DNA of 64,000 nucleotides from Gnetum montanum. Taxonomy: Eukaryota; Streptophyta; Gnetopsida; Gnetales; Gnetaceae. The stretch spans positions 937,951-1,001,950 of the forward strand of contig MNCI01016273.1 in assembly GCA_015680685.1 (NCBI GenBank). Reading direction: 5' to 3'. The notes beneath the pieces were generated by a model. The model made no database searches, had not been told where the DNA came from, and worked only from the letters and a program-made list of their open reading frames with translations. The position numbers were made by a program, and so were the translations under genes. Shown one piece after another: positions 47,261 through 59,517 of this stretch (position 1 is its first letter; the number at the start of each line of letters is the position of its first letter).

Positions 47261-49011
47261 AAATTTTTCATATAACTTTTGAATAAGTATTTACCTTACT
47301 CATACCCTTGGTTATATCAAGTGTTGATTACAAAGTTAGAGAAATTTCCAACAAGAAACCCTTTAGTTGTTATATCTTTAAATTTCATGACCTCTCACTT
47401 ATTATCATTTTGGTTCTTAATACCTTAAGATTAATTGGAATGGTTTGTTAGGAGAATATATTGAATTATTTAGTTTGTATTTATAAATTCCATGATAATA
47501 TCCTTTATACTCTATCTTACTTACCCTTGAACTATCTTTAAGAGTTAGGTAATTTTTTAAACATTGGGCTCAAATTTCTTTGATGTCATCCCCCATGACT
47601 ATGTTAAGCACTTCGTGATCACTAGGATTTAAGAACTTCAGAAATCAAAGCTATAGGGGCGAAGTTATGGCTTGTGGAAGTTAGGATGTTAGAGCTCAAA
47701 AGAAGAAAAGTAAAAAGTCCTTTTGTTACAAATGACAAAAATGAGAATTTTTTCTAACTTCCCATGGCTATAGATATAATTTTTGTGGCACAACATCACT
47801 GATATGACATTGAATCAATGAAATATGAGGGGCTCATACATCGTAGTAACAATGTCATCGCAAAAAATTTCAGTTTTTTGATGTATTTTCTTAGGGGGGG
47901 AAAATGATTCAAACTAAAGGATCTCAAATAGTCATGATGCTCAAATTTCAAAAATTGGATGTCTAGGATTCAAAAAGAAGAAATTTTATGCTATGAAAGG
48001 TTATAAGGTGTATATAAGATGGATGAGAGATGAATAATGAATATATGTTGTACATATAGATTATTGAATGGTAAGGGAAGTATTGATTAACATTGAACTA
48101 TTTCTAAAAGGCACAAGATAATGTGGAATTGCTTGCCAAGTATGAAATACAAGTGTTATACAAGTGGATCTTCCCCAAAGCAAGGTTTAGCCCTTATCAC
48201 CCTTGTATAAATATGTCTAAAAGTGTCCTTAGACACTCAAGAAGCTAAATGTAAAGCATACCTATCTAGCAAAACACACATGTTAGTATCACCAAGTTGG
48301 AAAAATAACACTATATTAATGAAAACCATAAGTCATGATTAGTTATATAGTGAGTTCATATGGATGATAGAAAGAATTTTTGAAATTGGGACATGAGGTT
48401 TCATACCATAGGAATAATGAATCCTTGTGTGTTATTAATGGTTAAAGTAATCATTAGCCCTTATATCCAAGATTCAAACCAAGTCCAATCCACTATCCAT
48501 TGACATCACATTGCTTCACCTCTTAGATTCACAGTTATAAGACCATTACTATTGCAAGGAGTATCAAAAATGGCATTTTGTTCAAGGGAGAAGTTTATTT
48601 ATGGTACTTTATTATATTTTTTTTAGATTTCTAAGAAGCTACCTAGCTTCAGGCATGGGTACATGTCTTTCTAGTAGAACCACCAGAAATTTATTATGTG
48701 CATAGATCTTATTTTTGACTATGTCAACCTTACCAAAGGACTACCTTCAGGTATGGATAACATGTCTTTCCAATGACATGGTAAGGTAGCACTTATTATG
48801 CTATTACTTTCAATTTTTGTTAGATCTACAAGGATATAATGCAATTCTAGTAACAAGATAGGACTTATAGTAGTGATCCAAGAGATTCCACAAATTTCCT
48901 TGATGTCACATCATTCACATTCCAACTTGGTTCTTCACTTTTTTGTCCAAGCATAATGATCACAATTTTATTCCTATTTTTATTAGGGAAAGATTATCAT
49001 TATGGCCCTAA
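47261..49011. other. Element A middle region, part 1 (right copy)
   Basis: No gene seen. 47,560-47,830 resembles the U3-like piece at 41,890-42,120 of B, including an ATAGATATAA box. From the TTGGAA at 48,297 onward the left copy resumes (24,679). Confidence 0.5.
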
Positions 49012-49908
49012 TGATGAGCAGTGGAGTAATTCAATGCCCAACCATACAAGTCACAAGAATTTCACATGTCATTAGATCATAATTAGTGGACACGACAATG
49101 TGATTATGCTAGTAATCAGTTAAAGTTCAGGATTGTTATCTTCCCACATGAGCTAGTGAAACCTAGGTGTATGGTTTAACTCTTTGTGAGATATATGATA
49201 ACCAATGTTGTGTAGGCCATCTTACTCCTATTAAATGGGATGAATAAAAGGATGAATGCTAAACTAAGTAAGATGAATAATAAATCTAGTCTAGCCTTGT
49301 ACAATAAGTATGCATTCCTAATCTTCTATACACACCTTGGGCTTCATGTAACTACCACTAGGATACCAAGTGTAATACTACTGGGCATACCAAGAGATAG
49401 CATTATTGGGTTACCAAGCAATTACACTTAACTACTCAAGATTAGTCATACTCATTCTACTTAATATGAACATGTCAAAGTACAGTGCTTTAGAAAAGTA
49501 AATTGTTAGGCTAGGAAACAATAAGAAAATTATTCTAAGTGTAAATAGTAAATCTAGGAGAATGCTGTAATAGTATGAAATAGCTTGATGTTTGTTGTTG
49601 ATCACACTTGTGCCTAAGTACAAAATGCTCGAATAAAGATGCCATTCACTAATTCACACTACACTGTGGACATTCACACTTCTAAGTGCTTAAGATTAAC
49701 TAAGAAAAATAAATTGGATGATTTTTGGTAAGGGTGGACAAATTTGTTATCTTGGACCATGCACCTAAGTGTTGTATTTATAGGCAGACATATATCTTGT
49801 GATATCAAATATTCAATGTCATGGCTTGGGCTCCAATATTGAGTACACAATATCGCAACTCCAATATCAGATACCCAATATTACAACCAACAAAAATTTA
49901 CCTTATCA
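49012..49908 (-). repeat. Lone LTR C (right copy)
   Basis: 897 bp, the same length and flanks as 25,393-26,289, and about 94% identical in the first 330 bp compared. TATAAATA at 49,775-49,782. Insertion therefore predates the segmental duplication. Confidence 0.7.
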
Positions 49909-51539
49909 CATTGTAAGAACCTTTTATTATTGGAATAAGTGGATCGATGTTGTGGTCTCACTATACAAATAATTAGTCCCTTATGACTTGATAACATAGA
50001 TGAATCTTTACCTTATTGGACTACATCTTGCCTCATTCACAATGTTTTATTAGAAATTTGACAAAATTACATACAAGTAAAATGAAAACAAAACATGAAA
50101 ATCATGAAGAATTAGAAAAGATGTCAAAAAAAAATTAGAAAGATAAAAAGAATGAAGAATTATCAAAGAATTAGAGAATATCAAAGAATAGTAAAATTTT
50201 AAGAAATGGAAAAGTATAAAAGAAGGAAAAGATACTAAAGAATGTGAAACTTGGTAAGAAATATGAAAAAGTATTAACAAGTTAGAAACTAAAAAGAATT
50301 GTAAAATGAAAAAAAATTGAAAAGCACTTATTAATTCCCAAATCAAGATAAGGCACCATTCCCATGACTAAACTCATGGATGAGTGTTTGGAAAATGCAC
50401 CCTAGACTCCCTGGATCATACACTCTAGGTTCTTCATTTATCATATTTAGTGATTTAATTTTTTGGTTATTGTACCATGTAATCTTGATGGTAATTTAAT
50501 TTTTCTCATCTTGGGTCTTATTTTTTCTTTCTATTGGTGTATGATTATGATTTAATATTTTTATCTATAAATTCTTAGTTGGGCTCATTCTCTTAGAAGA
50601 AAAGCTAATAAGTGGATCATATGCTTTCATGCATGTTTTAGATTATTTTAGGTTCTCATTCTTTGACCATTGGGTTTCTTTTGGTTTAGTGACCCATGCT
50701 TCCTTTTGTCCATACATTTGTTTTTCATATCTGTTGTGGGTTGGTGTACAAATTGTGTTGTCATTCTAAAGTGTTGGCCCACAACTACATCTTTCTGTAT
50801 CATTGGTAATGCATGGAATTCTCTACGTGTGTATGGCTCCATGCTTATCCTACTTGAAAAGAGTTCCTACCTTTATCTGGTTTGATATTGTCTCCATTAA
50901 CATGATATTTTTAAGTTCCAAAACTAAGTGTTAGAAAAGCATAGTGGTTGTTGGAGGGTCTATTATAGGATAAACTTGTTTCAATGAAGTCCTACGTCTA
51001 CTAGCTCTTTCTGGACTTGTCCTAAAGAAAGGATGTTTCTTAGATTTTTCTTTAGCATTGGTGGTATGATCCTCTCTTTGTACATTCACTACCCTTAAAG
51101 CACATCTCTACTAAGGTTTTGATGGTTGCTCCCCTTGCATAGTGGGTTCGTGGCACTAGTGGCAAAGAATTGGAAGGTGGATTTGATGGGCCATCTATTG
51201 GTGAATGTGCATAAGGATGTGATTCATCCTTGGACTAGTAGGTTTGTAGTATTCTGGTGTACAATAAGAAAAAAAAAGTTTAAACTGAAGCATTCCCTAA
51301 AGATATTGGATGTTGAACACAATATCCATAAGGGTTTAATTGCCTATATGGATATTGTTGCCTTGGCAGTGGCATTGCCCATGTCTATGGCTACTACCAC
51401 TGCTACTACTATCTCCTATGGTTAAGGGTAAGCTTCACTTGGGTAATATGTTGGCTGAAAAGGTTGCCTTATATTACGTTAAGGATAAGATGGCCTTCTA
51501 GGAATATACTATTTAACAAAGCTTGGATTGAGTGCATAA
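49909..51539. other. Element A middle region, part 2 (right copy)
   Basis: Low-complexity A-rich stretch at 50,050-50,346, otherwise anonymous. The plus-strand frames at 50,670 and 51,126 have partial counterparts in the left copy but match no family I know. Confidence 0.5.
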
Positions 51540-53380
51540 ATCCTAGATTCTTGCAAGTGGGTCATAACAAGGCAACATCCCTTAGGATATTCATATTGGC
51601 ACACCTTGCATCCTTCCTCTTCCTCTAAACTAGAGTCAGTATACCCTTCAATGGTAGCAACATTTCCTTTGTGCTTATAACTTTCTTATCCATAATCTTT
51701 TTTCTTCTTCCTTTCCTTGCCCTTGTTAAGTGCTTGTTCGGTCTTCTCTTCCAATATCTTTAGGGCTATTTCAAAATTTTCATCCACTAAATCCCACATT
51801 TTCTCTACCTTATTTGCTATATCATTTACATATTTTTGGATAGGTAGAGGCTTTTGTAAATAACATCTCCCATGAATTCATCCTCTTGCTTGTCACATAT
51901 CCATCACATTTCCTTATTGATGGATCTCTATTATACTCTTTAGCTAACTCTCTCTTCTTGAGTTCTCCTTCCTTTTTTGCTACTTGATAAATTAATCTTT
52001 GAATTCAATGGGAGGTCATCTTTGATAGTCATCCTTAGGCATAAACCCCAAGGGTGTCTCTAGTTTTGTTTCTCAACCCATCTACTATGTGCCCTATTTA
52101 TTCTAGTCTATGAGAATCCATGGCCTAGGCATTTGTGTAGTAAGGAATAATATCGATTCATCACTACAGCAAGGGATTCATGGATCCCTTGCTTCCATCC
52201 TTGGATCTACTTTCTTAAGTTTGACACTTGAGAGTAACTTTGATATTTATCATTGAAGAGTTCAATCATGGTACTCCATCTTTAAATTGGTTTTGATTCT
52301 AAGGATTTGTACCAGCTCTTAACTTCTTTAATGAGTGTTCTAAGGAATAACTTGAGATTTTTCCAATCACTTTCGATGTTTTGTAGGACATAGGCATCAT
52401 GGAATGTTTGAAGGTGATGTTGTAGACCTACATTGTATCCATCTTCAAATTTGTCCATGTTATTCATGTCTAGTCACCTGATATGGCTATCCCTTATGTG
52501 CCCAGTTGGGATATAAATAGCTTCCTATATGTTGATCATACTTCAAGTTGCCAGTAAGGGCTCTTCGTGTTCATAGGATTTGTCAACTCTATTATAGGAG
52601 TGTTCCCTTTGATGCTCATACCTTTAACACAGTGCCTTGGGTGATAGTCATTTCGATCATGAGTTTGATGTCTTTCCCTATCATGGTCTTGGTACTTGTG
52701 TCCTCTTTTGCCAAAGTCTATTGAAAATCATGAGGATGAAGATGAAGTTGTGGGAGAATAGTGTTGGATAGTGCTCCTTCTGCAACTCTGAGATTCTTCT
52801 TTTTGCTATCTAGCAAAAACTCTTGGCTTTGAGTCCTCCTTATGCCTAGAGTCTTTGGCTTCTCTTCTATGTATCTCTACTAGAGTGAAATGTAGTTGTA
52901 CCTTGACAAGTTTTTCCCATTGGATAATAGTTGTTTGAGAGTTATCTTCATGATCCTAGTGGAGTTTTTCTTGCCATGAATGCATCACCATCTAGTTCTT
53001 CTAGGACCACAAAAGAATTATTTGCTTCCCTTTGTTGTAGGCATGTTTAATCTCCATTGCAGCATATCTCTTCACTTGTGCCTCTATGGGGTTCATGGGG
53101 CCTTGCCTTGTGGATGCATCAAATTCATTCCCCTTAGAGCCACATGAAGCACTGTGATTGTTGAGTGCTGTAAAGGCAAAATAATATTGCCTTGTAAGTC
53201 TCTCCACCTCATTTTCCCATGTTGGTGGAAGATAAAGGCAAAATCAAGATAGTATGAATCATCATGAGTATATGGGATCCTTACTTGCATTGGCATGCTC
53301 TAGTCTTCTTCATCATTTATGTTGTCATTACCCTTCTTTGTCTCTTTGGTAGGTGATAATATATCTTTTGTTGAAGCCAT
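51540..53380 (-). pseudogene. Gag of element A (right copy)
   Basis: Starts at ATG 53,380 (MASTKDILSPTKETKKGN), 130 bp after the PBS. The core at 52,282-52,467 (KFEDGYNVGLQHHLQTFHDA, then WKNLKLFLRTLIKE) is shared with 28,476-28,835. The motif GCKVCQYEYPKGCC...THLQ lies near 51,560-51,640. A 56 bp or so deletion in the R/E-rich tract and several stops show it is dead. It supplies the 5' end that the left copy lacks. Confidence 0.7.
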
Positions 53381-53506
53381 GGTTTTGTTATGATACTTGG
53401 TTGGTTAAGTGTGTGTTCTATTAGAATTATTAAAGATTAGGAAAATTAACTTTCAATTCTTACTACAATGAACTTTGTGAAATCAGTTACTTAGCACACA
53501 TTGACT

Positions 53507-53525
53507 ATCCCTAGCAGCAACGCCA
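53507..53525 (-). other. PBS of element A, tRNA-Asp type
   Basis: The minus strand reads TGGCGTTGCTGCTAGGGAT, agreeing with the remembered tRNA-Asp PBS at 14 of 19 positions. All five differences are transitions. Confidence 0.7.
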
Positions 53526-53526
53526 A

Positions 53527-54414
53527 TGATGAGCAATGGAGTAGTTCAACACCCAACCATAAAATTTACAAGTGTTCATGCACAACTTGATTATAATCCG
53601 TGGATGGTCAATGTTGATATGCTAGTAATTGAGTTTAAGCTCATGATCATTATCTTCCCACGTGGAGCTAGTGAAGTATAAGCATATGGCTTAGTTCATT
53701 GTGAGGTGTATGATAGTTGATGTTGCATTGCTCAAATAACTCCTAAGAGGAAACATAATGAGATGAAAATAATTGCTAAGTCTAGGTAATAACAAGTAAA
53801 TCTATTCTATCTTGAGCAATGGGTAACTGTTCCTAGTCCTCCGGTCACATCTTGGACTTATGCAATTGTTGCTAGGGTTACCAAGGGGAATTATCACTAA
53901 GCAAATCAAATAATACCACTACTAGGATTACCAAATAACTACACTTAACATTTGAAACCAGTTGTGCCCATGTTGATGTACTAATTGTGCATGTGAGGTA
54001 AAGTACTTGAGAAAGTAAAGTGTTAATTGGGAAAACATGGAAAATTATTCTAAGTAAATAGAAAATAAACCAAGTGATGCTACAATGATGTAAAATAGCT
54101 TCAATCTTTATTGCCATTCACAAACTATGTTTAGTACAATTTGGTCAAATAAAGACTCTATTCACTATCTAACACCACACTATGGACATACACTTCTATC
54201 ACTAAGCTATGAAAACAAATTGCAAATGTCTACCTAAGAGTGCAATGAATTGTGTGTTTGATTGTGCACCCAAATGTTGTATTTATAAGGGTGCACATAT
54301 CCTAAGACATTATATCAACCATGGTGTATCATGAGAAGCGACATGGGATCAATGACATCATTGATACCATGTTGCTGCTACGATGTTGTTTCAACTCAAA
54401 ATTTGACTTTATCA
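53527..54414 (-). repeat. 5' LTR of A
   Basis: 888 bp, TGATAAAGTCAAATTTTGAG start on the minus strand. Followed upstream by the target duplication AACCA (54,415-54,419). Confidence 0.85.
54280..54287 (-). promoter_or_regulatory. TATA box in 5' LTR of A
   Basis: TATAAATA on the minus strand, about 127 bp into the LTR. Likely promoter of A. Confidence 0.6.
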
Positions 54415-54790
54415 AACCATATACTCACTCATTATTATTACTATTATTAATTTATTAATCCAAAATTAATCCATACCCATCACTCCATTTAAAGTATGGA
54501 AATTGGATTAATCTATAGGAAAATATTTTAAAGTGCAACTTACTTGCAGTATAAGTAATGCCACCAACCTATTAAATAGACAATTAAGCAATTAGACAAA
54601 TTATTTAGTCTCTGGTGGTCCACGTCTCCAACAAATAAACATACATTTCTTTTCATGTTGTGGGCGATCGATTTCGTCAAAGCACACAACCAACCATATA
54701 CTAACTCATGATTATTACTATTATTAATTTATAAACATTGGTGGTGCCCACCCACAAACTGGTTTATCCATACCCATCACTCCATTTGCA
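54415..54790. repeat. Tandemly duplicated target of A with an empty site
   Basis: 54,520-54,696 repeats the sequence left of A (about 33,920-34,097), and 54,692-54,790 repeats the sequence right of A (54,415-54,500). The duplicated copy reads ACACAACCAACCATATAC without an element. This region also separates the nest from the GH3 gene's 3' end. Confidence 0.8.
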
Positions 54791-54933
54791 AGTCGAGTCT
54801 ATCAAATTGAAATGGACACAAAGAGTGGGTTTGGATTGTTGTCTTTTCCTCTGTTACGAGGACAGCTACAAATCACACCAATGGAACAGCCTATACAGCA
54901 GAAATGATAGCAAATAACTACTGGACTTCGCAC

Positions 54934-57900
54934 TTAGCTGTAGACCGTCCAATTATTCATTCGGGAGCTGTACGATTTGAGAACCCTGGGTTTGATAGTA
55001 TTAGAAATTGTGTAAGATTCCCATGGTAGGGCTCTGGGAGGCTTGTACTGAGAAATGCAGGTGCCTTTGCCTAGTCTCTCTTCCAGAAGCACCCTGAAAG
55101 TTCCACTCTTGACAACGCACAGTTGCAGGGCTCCAATTTTGCCTAATTTTCTGCCTAATTTATAAGCATGGCTGAAGGAGCCATCTATGAGAGTGCAGCA
55201 TTCCTGAAGAGCAGCCATTTCTTTTTCTTTTTGTTCTTCCTCTTCTGCCTCTGTCTGCTGCTGCTGTTTATTCTTCAGAAATTCTAGGAATATGACATAG
55301 CGCCCAGGGCTGCAAGATACATCTACACTGCTAGTATAGTCCAGTATAGTGAGGCCATGTTGTTTGAGAAACACATCAGCTTTTTCTATCACCATCTGCA
55401 GCTCTGCTTCGTCTGTTTTGTCTGTGTTCAGACTCAGTATGGCGTTCTTTCTGCAGATGAACTCGAATGTAGGGCTCTGTCCCTGGAAACCTTTGATTCT
55501 TATTACGTCCGACAGCTTGTACCGGTACAGACCTGTTGAATAAGTGATTCAAGTTGTTCAAAAGCAAAAATCCCCACGAAGGTCAAATTCAAAAAAGAAT
55601 TTAAAAACATGGAAATTAAAACCAGAATTTCCGATTACTTTGATCATGAATTAAGGATGAAATTGTCCATGACGTTTGCCTTGCCTTAGCATGAAAAGTT
55701 AATCTAAAATCCCAAAGACAAAAATTGAGGTTTCAAACCTTGGAAAGTGGTGACAACAGGCTGGTAGTACTGTCCTATTTTTACCCCTTCAAACCCCACC
55801 GTCTTATTCATATCCTCGAACAGATTGACAAAATTTGAGCCTCCAAGAATTTGCTCGTCTCCATCTTCACTGTGGGCGTTACTGACATCCTTGAGAGGAA
55901 TGAACTCAAAGAAAGCAACATTTGGCAGGAAACTGTAAAGAGCTTCGTCGGCAGGGTTCCTTTGCAGAGAAATTGCCACGGCTACGTGGCCTCCTTCTGA
56001 AACACCGTAAGAGATAGCATAAAGGGGAAGATTACCAGAATAGAAACTGATTCGTCGTAAGTATAATTTCAGTGTGGGTCCTGATCCTCTGCACAGTATC
56101 ATCACCGCATTCGGCCACAGTTTTCTTACTATGCCTTCCCATGATGAAGACGAAGCCTGTCTGCATTCTTTCTCTATTTCGTCTGCCAATTCTGGGTCGG
56201 CTTTTAATTTTGTAGCAATAGCTTTCCGTATATTTGGGTCTGTGATTTTTGGATTCAGCTTCCCGTGCCGAATGTCGGAGCACAATTGCTGCATACCAAA
56301 ATGCGAAATTTTAATGTTATGTAAAAAAAAAATTGCATGTCTGCCTCCATTGTTATCCAAGTTGAGGAAATTCAGTACAGGGGAAATGAAATTAATACTA
56401 ATTTTTAGGCGCAGCTGTTTTTAGACAGACAAGAAATCAAGGCTGGTACAATTACCCTTAAACAGCAAAGTAAATTTGACTCAATATGTGTCAATCTTAA
56501 AGCCACTCAGTTGCTGAGGCAAGTATCGAACATACAACCTCCCTTTTAGAAGATGTATACCAACCACCATGCCGCAGCCCATTGTAAATTCTGAATTTGA
56601 TGACTCTTTTTATCAAGAATTACAATATTTGAATATGCCAAATGGGATTCAGCCCATAACTTTGTATTGTATAACTTAATGATAACAGTAATGAAACTGA
56701 GACTGAGATATTCTATTATGTCCAAAGAGCTTTAGTATCAATTCTACAAAATTTATACACACCTCAGGCTAATTAATCACCGCTTTAATGATGTGATGAT
56801 TTTAAATATGAAGTCAAACACTGTGGCGTCAAGTAAGAACAGGGTTCGACTTTTAAGCGCTTTGTAGTGCCATAGGCATAGATCAGACTTCTTTTCATAT
56901 AACACTGAAATCTCAAAATCGCACTTAATAATTTAAAGAAGCGACAGTTGACAACAACGCACAATGGTTATCATGCAGATGTATAGTACAATAAAAAATT
57001 TGACTTTTTCTGGCTGAATTTGTGACTTTTCTAGTTTCTTATATTTCAATGAAAACTTTATCGTAAGTGAACCAATGAAACCTTTTTTGAAAAATAAATT
57101 ATATGACTAACCTGCCAGGATGCGGTGAGAAGACCGAGGGCAGAATCCATGTTGAAGGAGAAGCCAGCGTCAATGCACCATACATCTTTTGCATTGAGAA
57201 GGCCACACAGAAGATGACAATAAATTGCTAGAGGACCATCTTCTGAGAGAACCACTTCAATGGGGCTACAGTAATTCTTTTCACTGTAACTGTTTGTGTA
57301 ATCTTTCCCTCTGTAATAGTTTGTGAGAGCCGATCCCACAACGTGTCCACCTTGAGTTTTAAATTGTTTCCCTGCCACAGCTAGTGATAATACCTTGGGC
57401 TTCTCCAATCTCACGTTTCTTTCACGAAATTCTTGCTCGCCTAATCTGCAACACACAAGAAATTACAGTGCCAACGGTAGTGCCTTGCAAATTCTGATTG
57501 GCCTATATTCGATATTTATAGATCTGTTTGAAGATAAAATCGTAGAACCTTGCAAATTCTGATTGGCCTATATTCGATATTTATAGATATGTTTGAAGAT
57601 AAAATCGTCGTGTACGACTGATTCGTGTGACTGATTAATCATGTAAAGCTTACGATGAACGGCTCATAGAAATGTCGTTCTTGACACGTAATGCCATTGA
57701 AGACCCTAAGTAGTGTGATACTCGGATGTGATTTTGTAGCCAATAACGAACCCCCATTTCCAGAAGTAATCAAGATTGGAAGTAACTTAAGAGTCTTGGC
57801 ATGGAACGCAACAGTTACAAACCTCTTAGCCATAGTCTCGATGTGACCACTAGATTTGTGAAAGATTTCTTCGTACAGAGTTGTACATGGGAACTCCTTG

Positions 57901-58461
57901 GACTTCCCTGCTGTTGTTCCAGAGCTGGTAAACACATCCATACACCACAGATTAAACATCTAATAAACATTATTCCAGTTTAATAACTATTCCGTGAACA
58001 ACCAACCCGTGCGTACGAATTTCATCAGAGAAGTTAAGAGAGAGTTAGCCTTGCAGCGTGTGATTTAAACACGAAATTAAGAACTCAGACCACAGACATG
58101 TATATTAAAGAACACAAGGAGATAGTAATTAATGGTAAGCCCGAATAACTGACCTAATTGAGAAACAGTTAACAGGATAGTTGCAGAGAATTGGGGATTG
58201 ATCTCCATCTGCGATACCTTCAATATAGTCCTTTAAGTCTTCGTAATCACAGATTGGAATGGTCTCCAGGAATGTATTCTTGATATCATCAGCATAAAGC
58301 ATTTTCTGTGCATCAAATCCATGGCGTCCGCTGAGGTACGCGCATCCCACGTTGTCACTGAGAATTTTGTACAGCGTTGCGTGCTGATGAGCTCTTGCAG
58401 ATTCAAAAATGATTTGCAGTTCTTCAGAAACACCACCACCACCACCTCCATTTCTGCCCAT
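54934..58461 (-). CDS. GH3-family acyl-acid amido synthetase, five exons
   Basis: GH3 enzymes adenylate an acyl hormone (jasmonate, auxin, benzoates) and join it to an amino acid in the cytosol. Which substrate applies here cannot be told. Exons on the minus strand: 58,461-58,154, 57,924-57,823, 57,445-57,112, 56,288-55,739 and 55,532-54,934, all with GT/AG introns. They join in frame to 630 codons without a stop, against about 575-615 usual. Motif 1, SSGTTAGKSK, is at residues 103-112. Also visible are KQFKTQGG, YCHLLCGL, SWEGIVRKLWPNA (297-309) and GNLPL. Motif 2, YGVSEG, is at 342-347 and has V where S is usual. Motif 3, GLYRYKLSDV, is at 432-441 and has S where G is usual. C-terminal VVKSGTF and QYKPPRALPW are kept. 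A Q/E-rich insert follows FLEFLKNK. The start was chosen at MGRNGGGGGG, after a CT-rich leader. It looks intact. Confidence 0.92.
57483..57612. repeat. 65 bp tandem duplication in GH3 intron 2
   Basis: CCTTGCAAATTCTGATTGG begins at 57,483 and again at 57,548. The two units differ at about one position (ATCTG against ATATG), so this is recent. It lies within intron 2 (57,446-57,822), away from the splice sites. Confidence 0.85.
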
Positions 58462-58640
58462 CTTTCCCTGTCTAACACAACAAACCCACAAAGAGAGAAA
58501 GAGAAAGAGAAAGAAGAGAGCTCTGATCCAAAAGGAAAACTTTTCTGCAAGGTTGGTAAGAGCTACAGAATGGTCATGTCTATAAATGGGTATCAGATGC
58601 GTATACGCCATGACGTATATGCATATATGCATATGTATGA
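58462..58640 (-). promoter_or_regulatory. 5' leader and near promoter of the GH3 gene
   Basis: Directly upstream of the ATG is a pyrimidine-rich leader with CTTTCT repeats (plus-strand GA run at 58,491-58,519). A TTTATAG-like box on the minus strand lies near 58,581-58,588 and could act as a TATA box. TGACGTA at 58,611-58,617 has the core bound by TGA-type bZIP factors. The palindromic GCATATATGC follows at 58,621. No experimental start site can be inferred. Confidence 0.4.
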
Positions 58641-58754
58641 CTTAGCCATATAACTTAGAGCCTCCATGATTACTATGCATCAAAAAATCCAATTCGTGGA
58701 AGCAAGGAATTAAGGTTTCATGATTCTGAACGTGTTTGGGTATGTGTGCCTCGA

Positions 58755-58944
58755 GAAAAAGTGGGGACGGGTTCATAACCGGGGATGTGATAGAGAAAAT
58801 TTAAATATATTAGTTTTTTTAATTAATTAAATCTCATATATCATAAAAGAAAAAGTGGGGACAGGGTTCATAACCGGGGTTGTGACAGAGAAAATTTAAA
58901 TATATTAGTTTTTTTAATAAATTAAATCTCATGTATCATAAAAA
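58755..58944. repeat. Two tandem copies of a 94-96 bp unit
   Basis: GAAAAAGTGGGGAC begins at 58,755 and 58,849. Both units include TTCATAACCGGGG and a TTAAATATATTAG run, then end TCATAAAA. About seven differences separate them. It lies about 300 bp upstream of the GH3 start. Confidence 0.85.
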
Positions 58945-59517
58945 AACATTGTAGAATATAGAACAAGTATAATGTAAATCTAAAATATTGTTAATGCTCG
59001 AAAATAAGATTACAATATCACCATTAAACTAAAGTAAGAAAATTTGGAAACGTATGGAGGGCATTGAATCCATTTCCTTACTCAAGAGCCATAATCTGGC
59101 TAAACATATAATTTCTGCAACAACACAAAATGACAGCAATAAAATGAAGCCCTTTGTTTACTGAATCCAATCTTTCCAAGAATAAAATTAAGCATCAAGC
59201 CTCAACCAAATTTATAACAAATCACATCTGCTAATACTTTTGTTCAACCCTGACTTGTGAGTAGCACCATAGAGCGGTGTTGAAGATGACCACATTATAA
59301 GAAGAAGAAACAACTTAACTAAACTAAGCGCAGCCCAATGACTCACCACACTTACGATCACTGAAAACGTTTTAGACGTTGGGGAATCGGCACCATGATG
59401 AAGAAAAAAGTAAAAAACAAAGCACCATGAACTTGCATATGTGCTGGTGGGCTTTGTTGGCTCATCAGCCAACAAATTTTAAGAAAAAAGCCGACACAAG
59501 AAAAAGCTGACACATGT
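58945..59517. other. Gene-free stretch upstream of GH3
   Basis: AT-rich, no recognised coding sequence, RNA or repeat. Minus-strand frames at 59,212-59,585 match no family I know and overlap the minisatellite. Confidence 0.5.

Larger units (their letters stand above)
34098..54414 (-). mobile_element. LTR retrotransposon A with nested B and LTR C
   Basis: LTRs lie at 34,098-34,981 and 53,527-54,414. A perfect 5 bp target duplication AACCA flanks it (34,093-34,097 and 54,415-54,419). The PBS is at 53,507-53,525 and the PPT next to 34,981. Without B (9.3 kb) and C (0.9 kb) it is about 10.1 kb. In transcript order it has 5' LTR, PBS, gag, a long middle region, ORFX, PPT and 3' LTR. No pol domains are recognised. 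The LTRs are about 86% identical in the first 220 bp compared. An empty site is preserved at 54,692-54,696. Confidence 0.85.

Noticed and set aside
55376-55567. 63-codon minus-strand frame near GH3 exon 5
   Set aside because: It is the wrong frame of exon 5. The true frame gives GLYRYKLSDV and joins to exon 4 in phase.
58462-58632. Upstream in-frame extension of GH3 exon 1 by about 57 codons
   Set aside because: It would add a hydrophobic, promoter-like stretch (TATA-like box, CT leader) not found in GH3 proteins. The MGRNGGGG start fits the family length before motif 1.
58321-58653. 110-codon plus-strand frame over GH3 exon 1
   Set aside because: Antisense to a well-supported exon. The other minus-strand frame at 58,233-58,550 is likewise a shadow.
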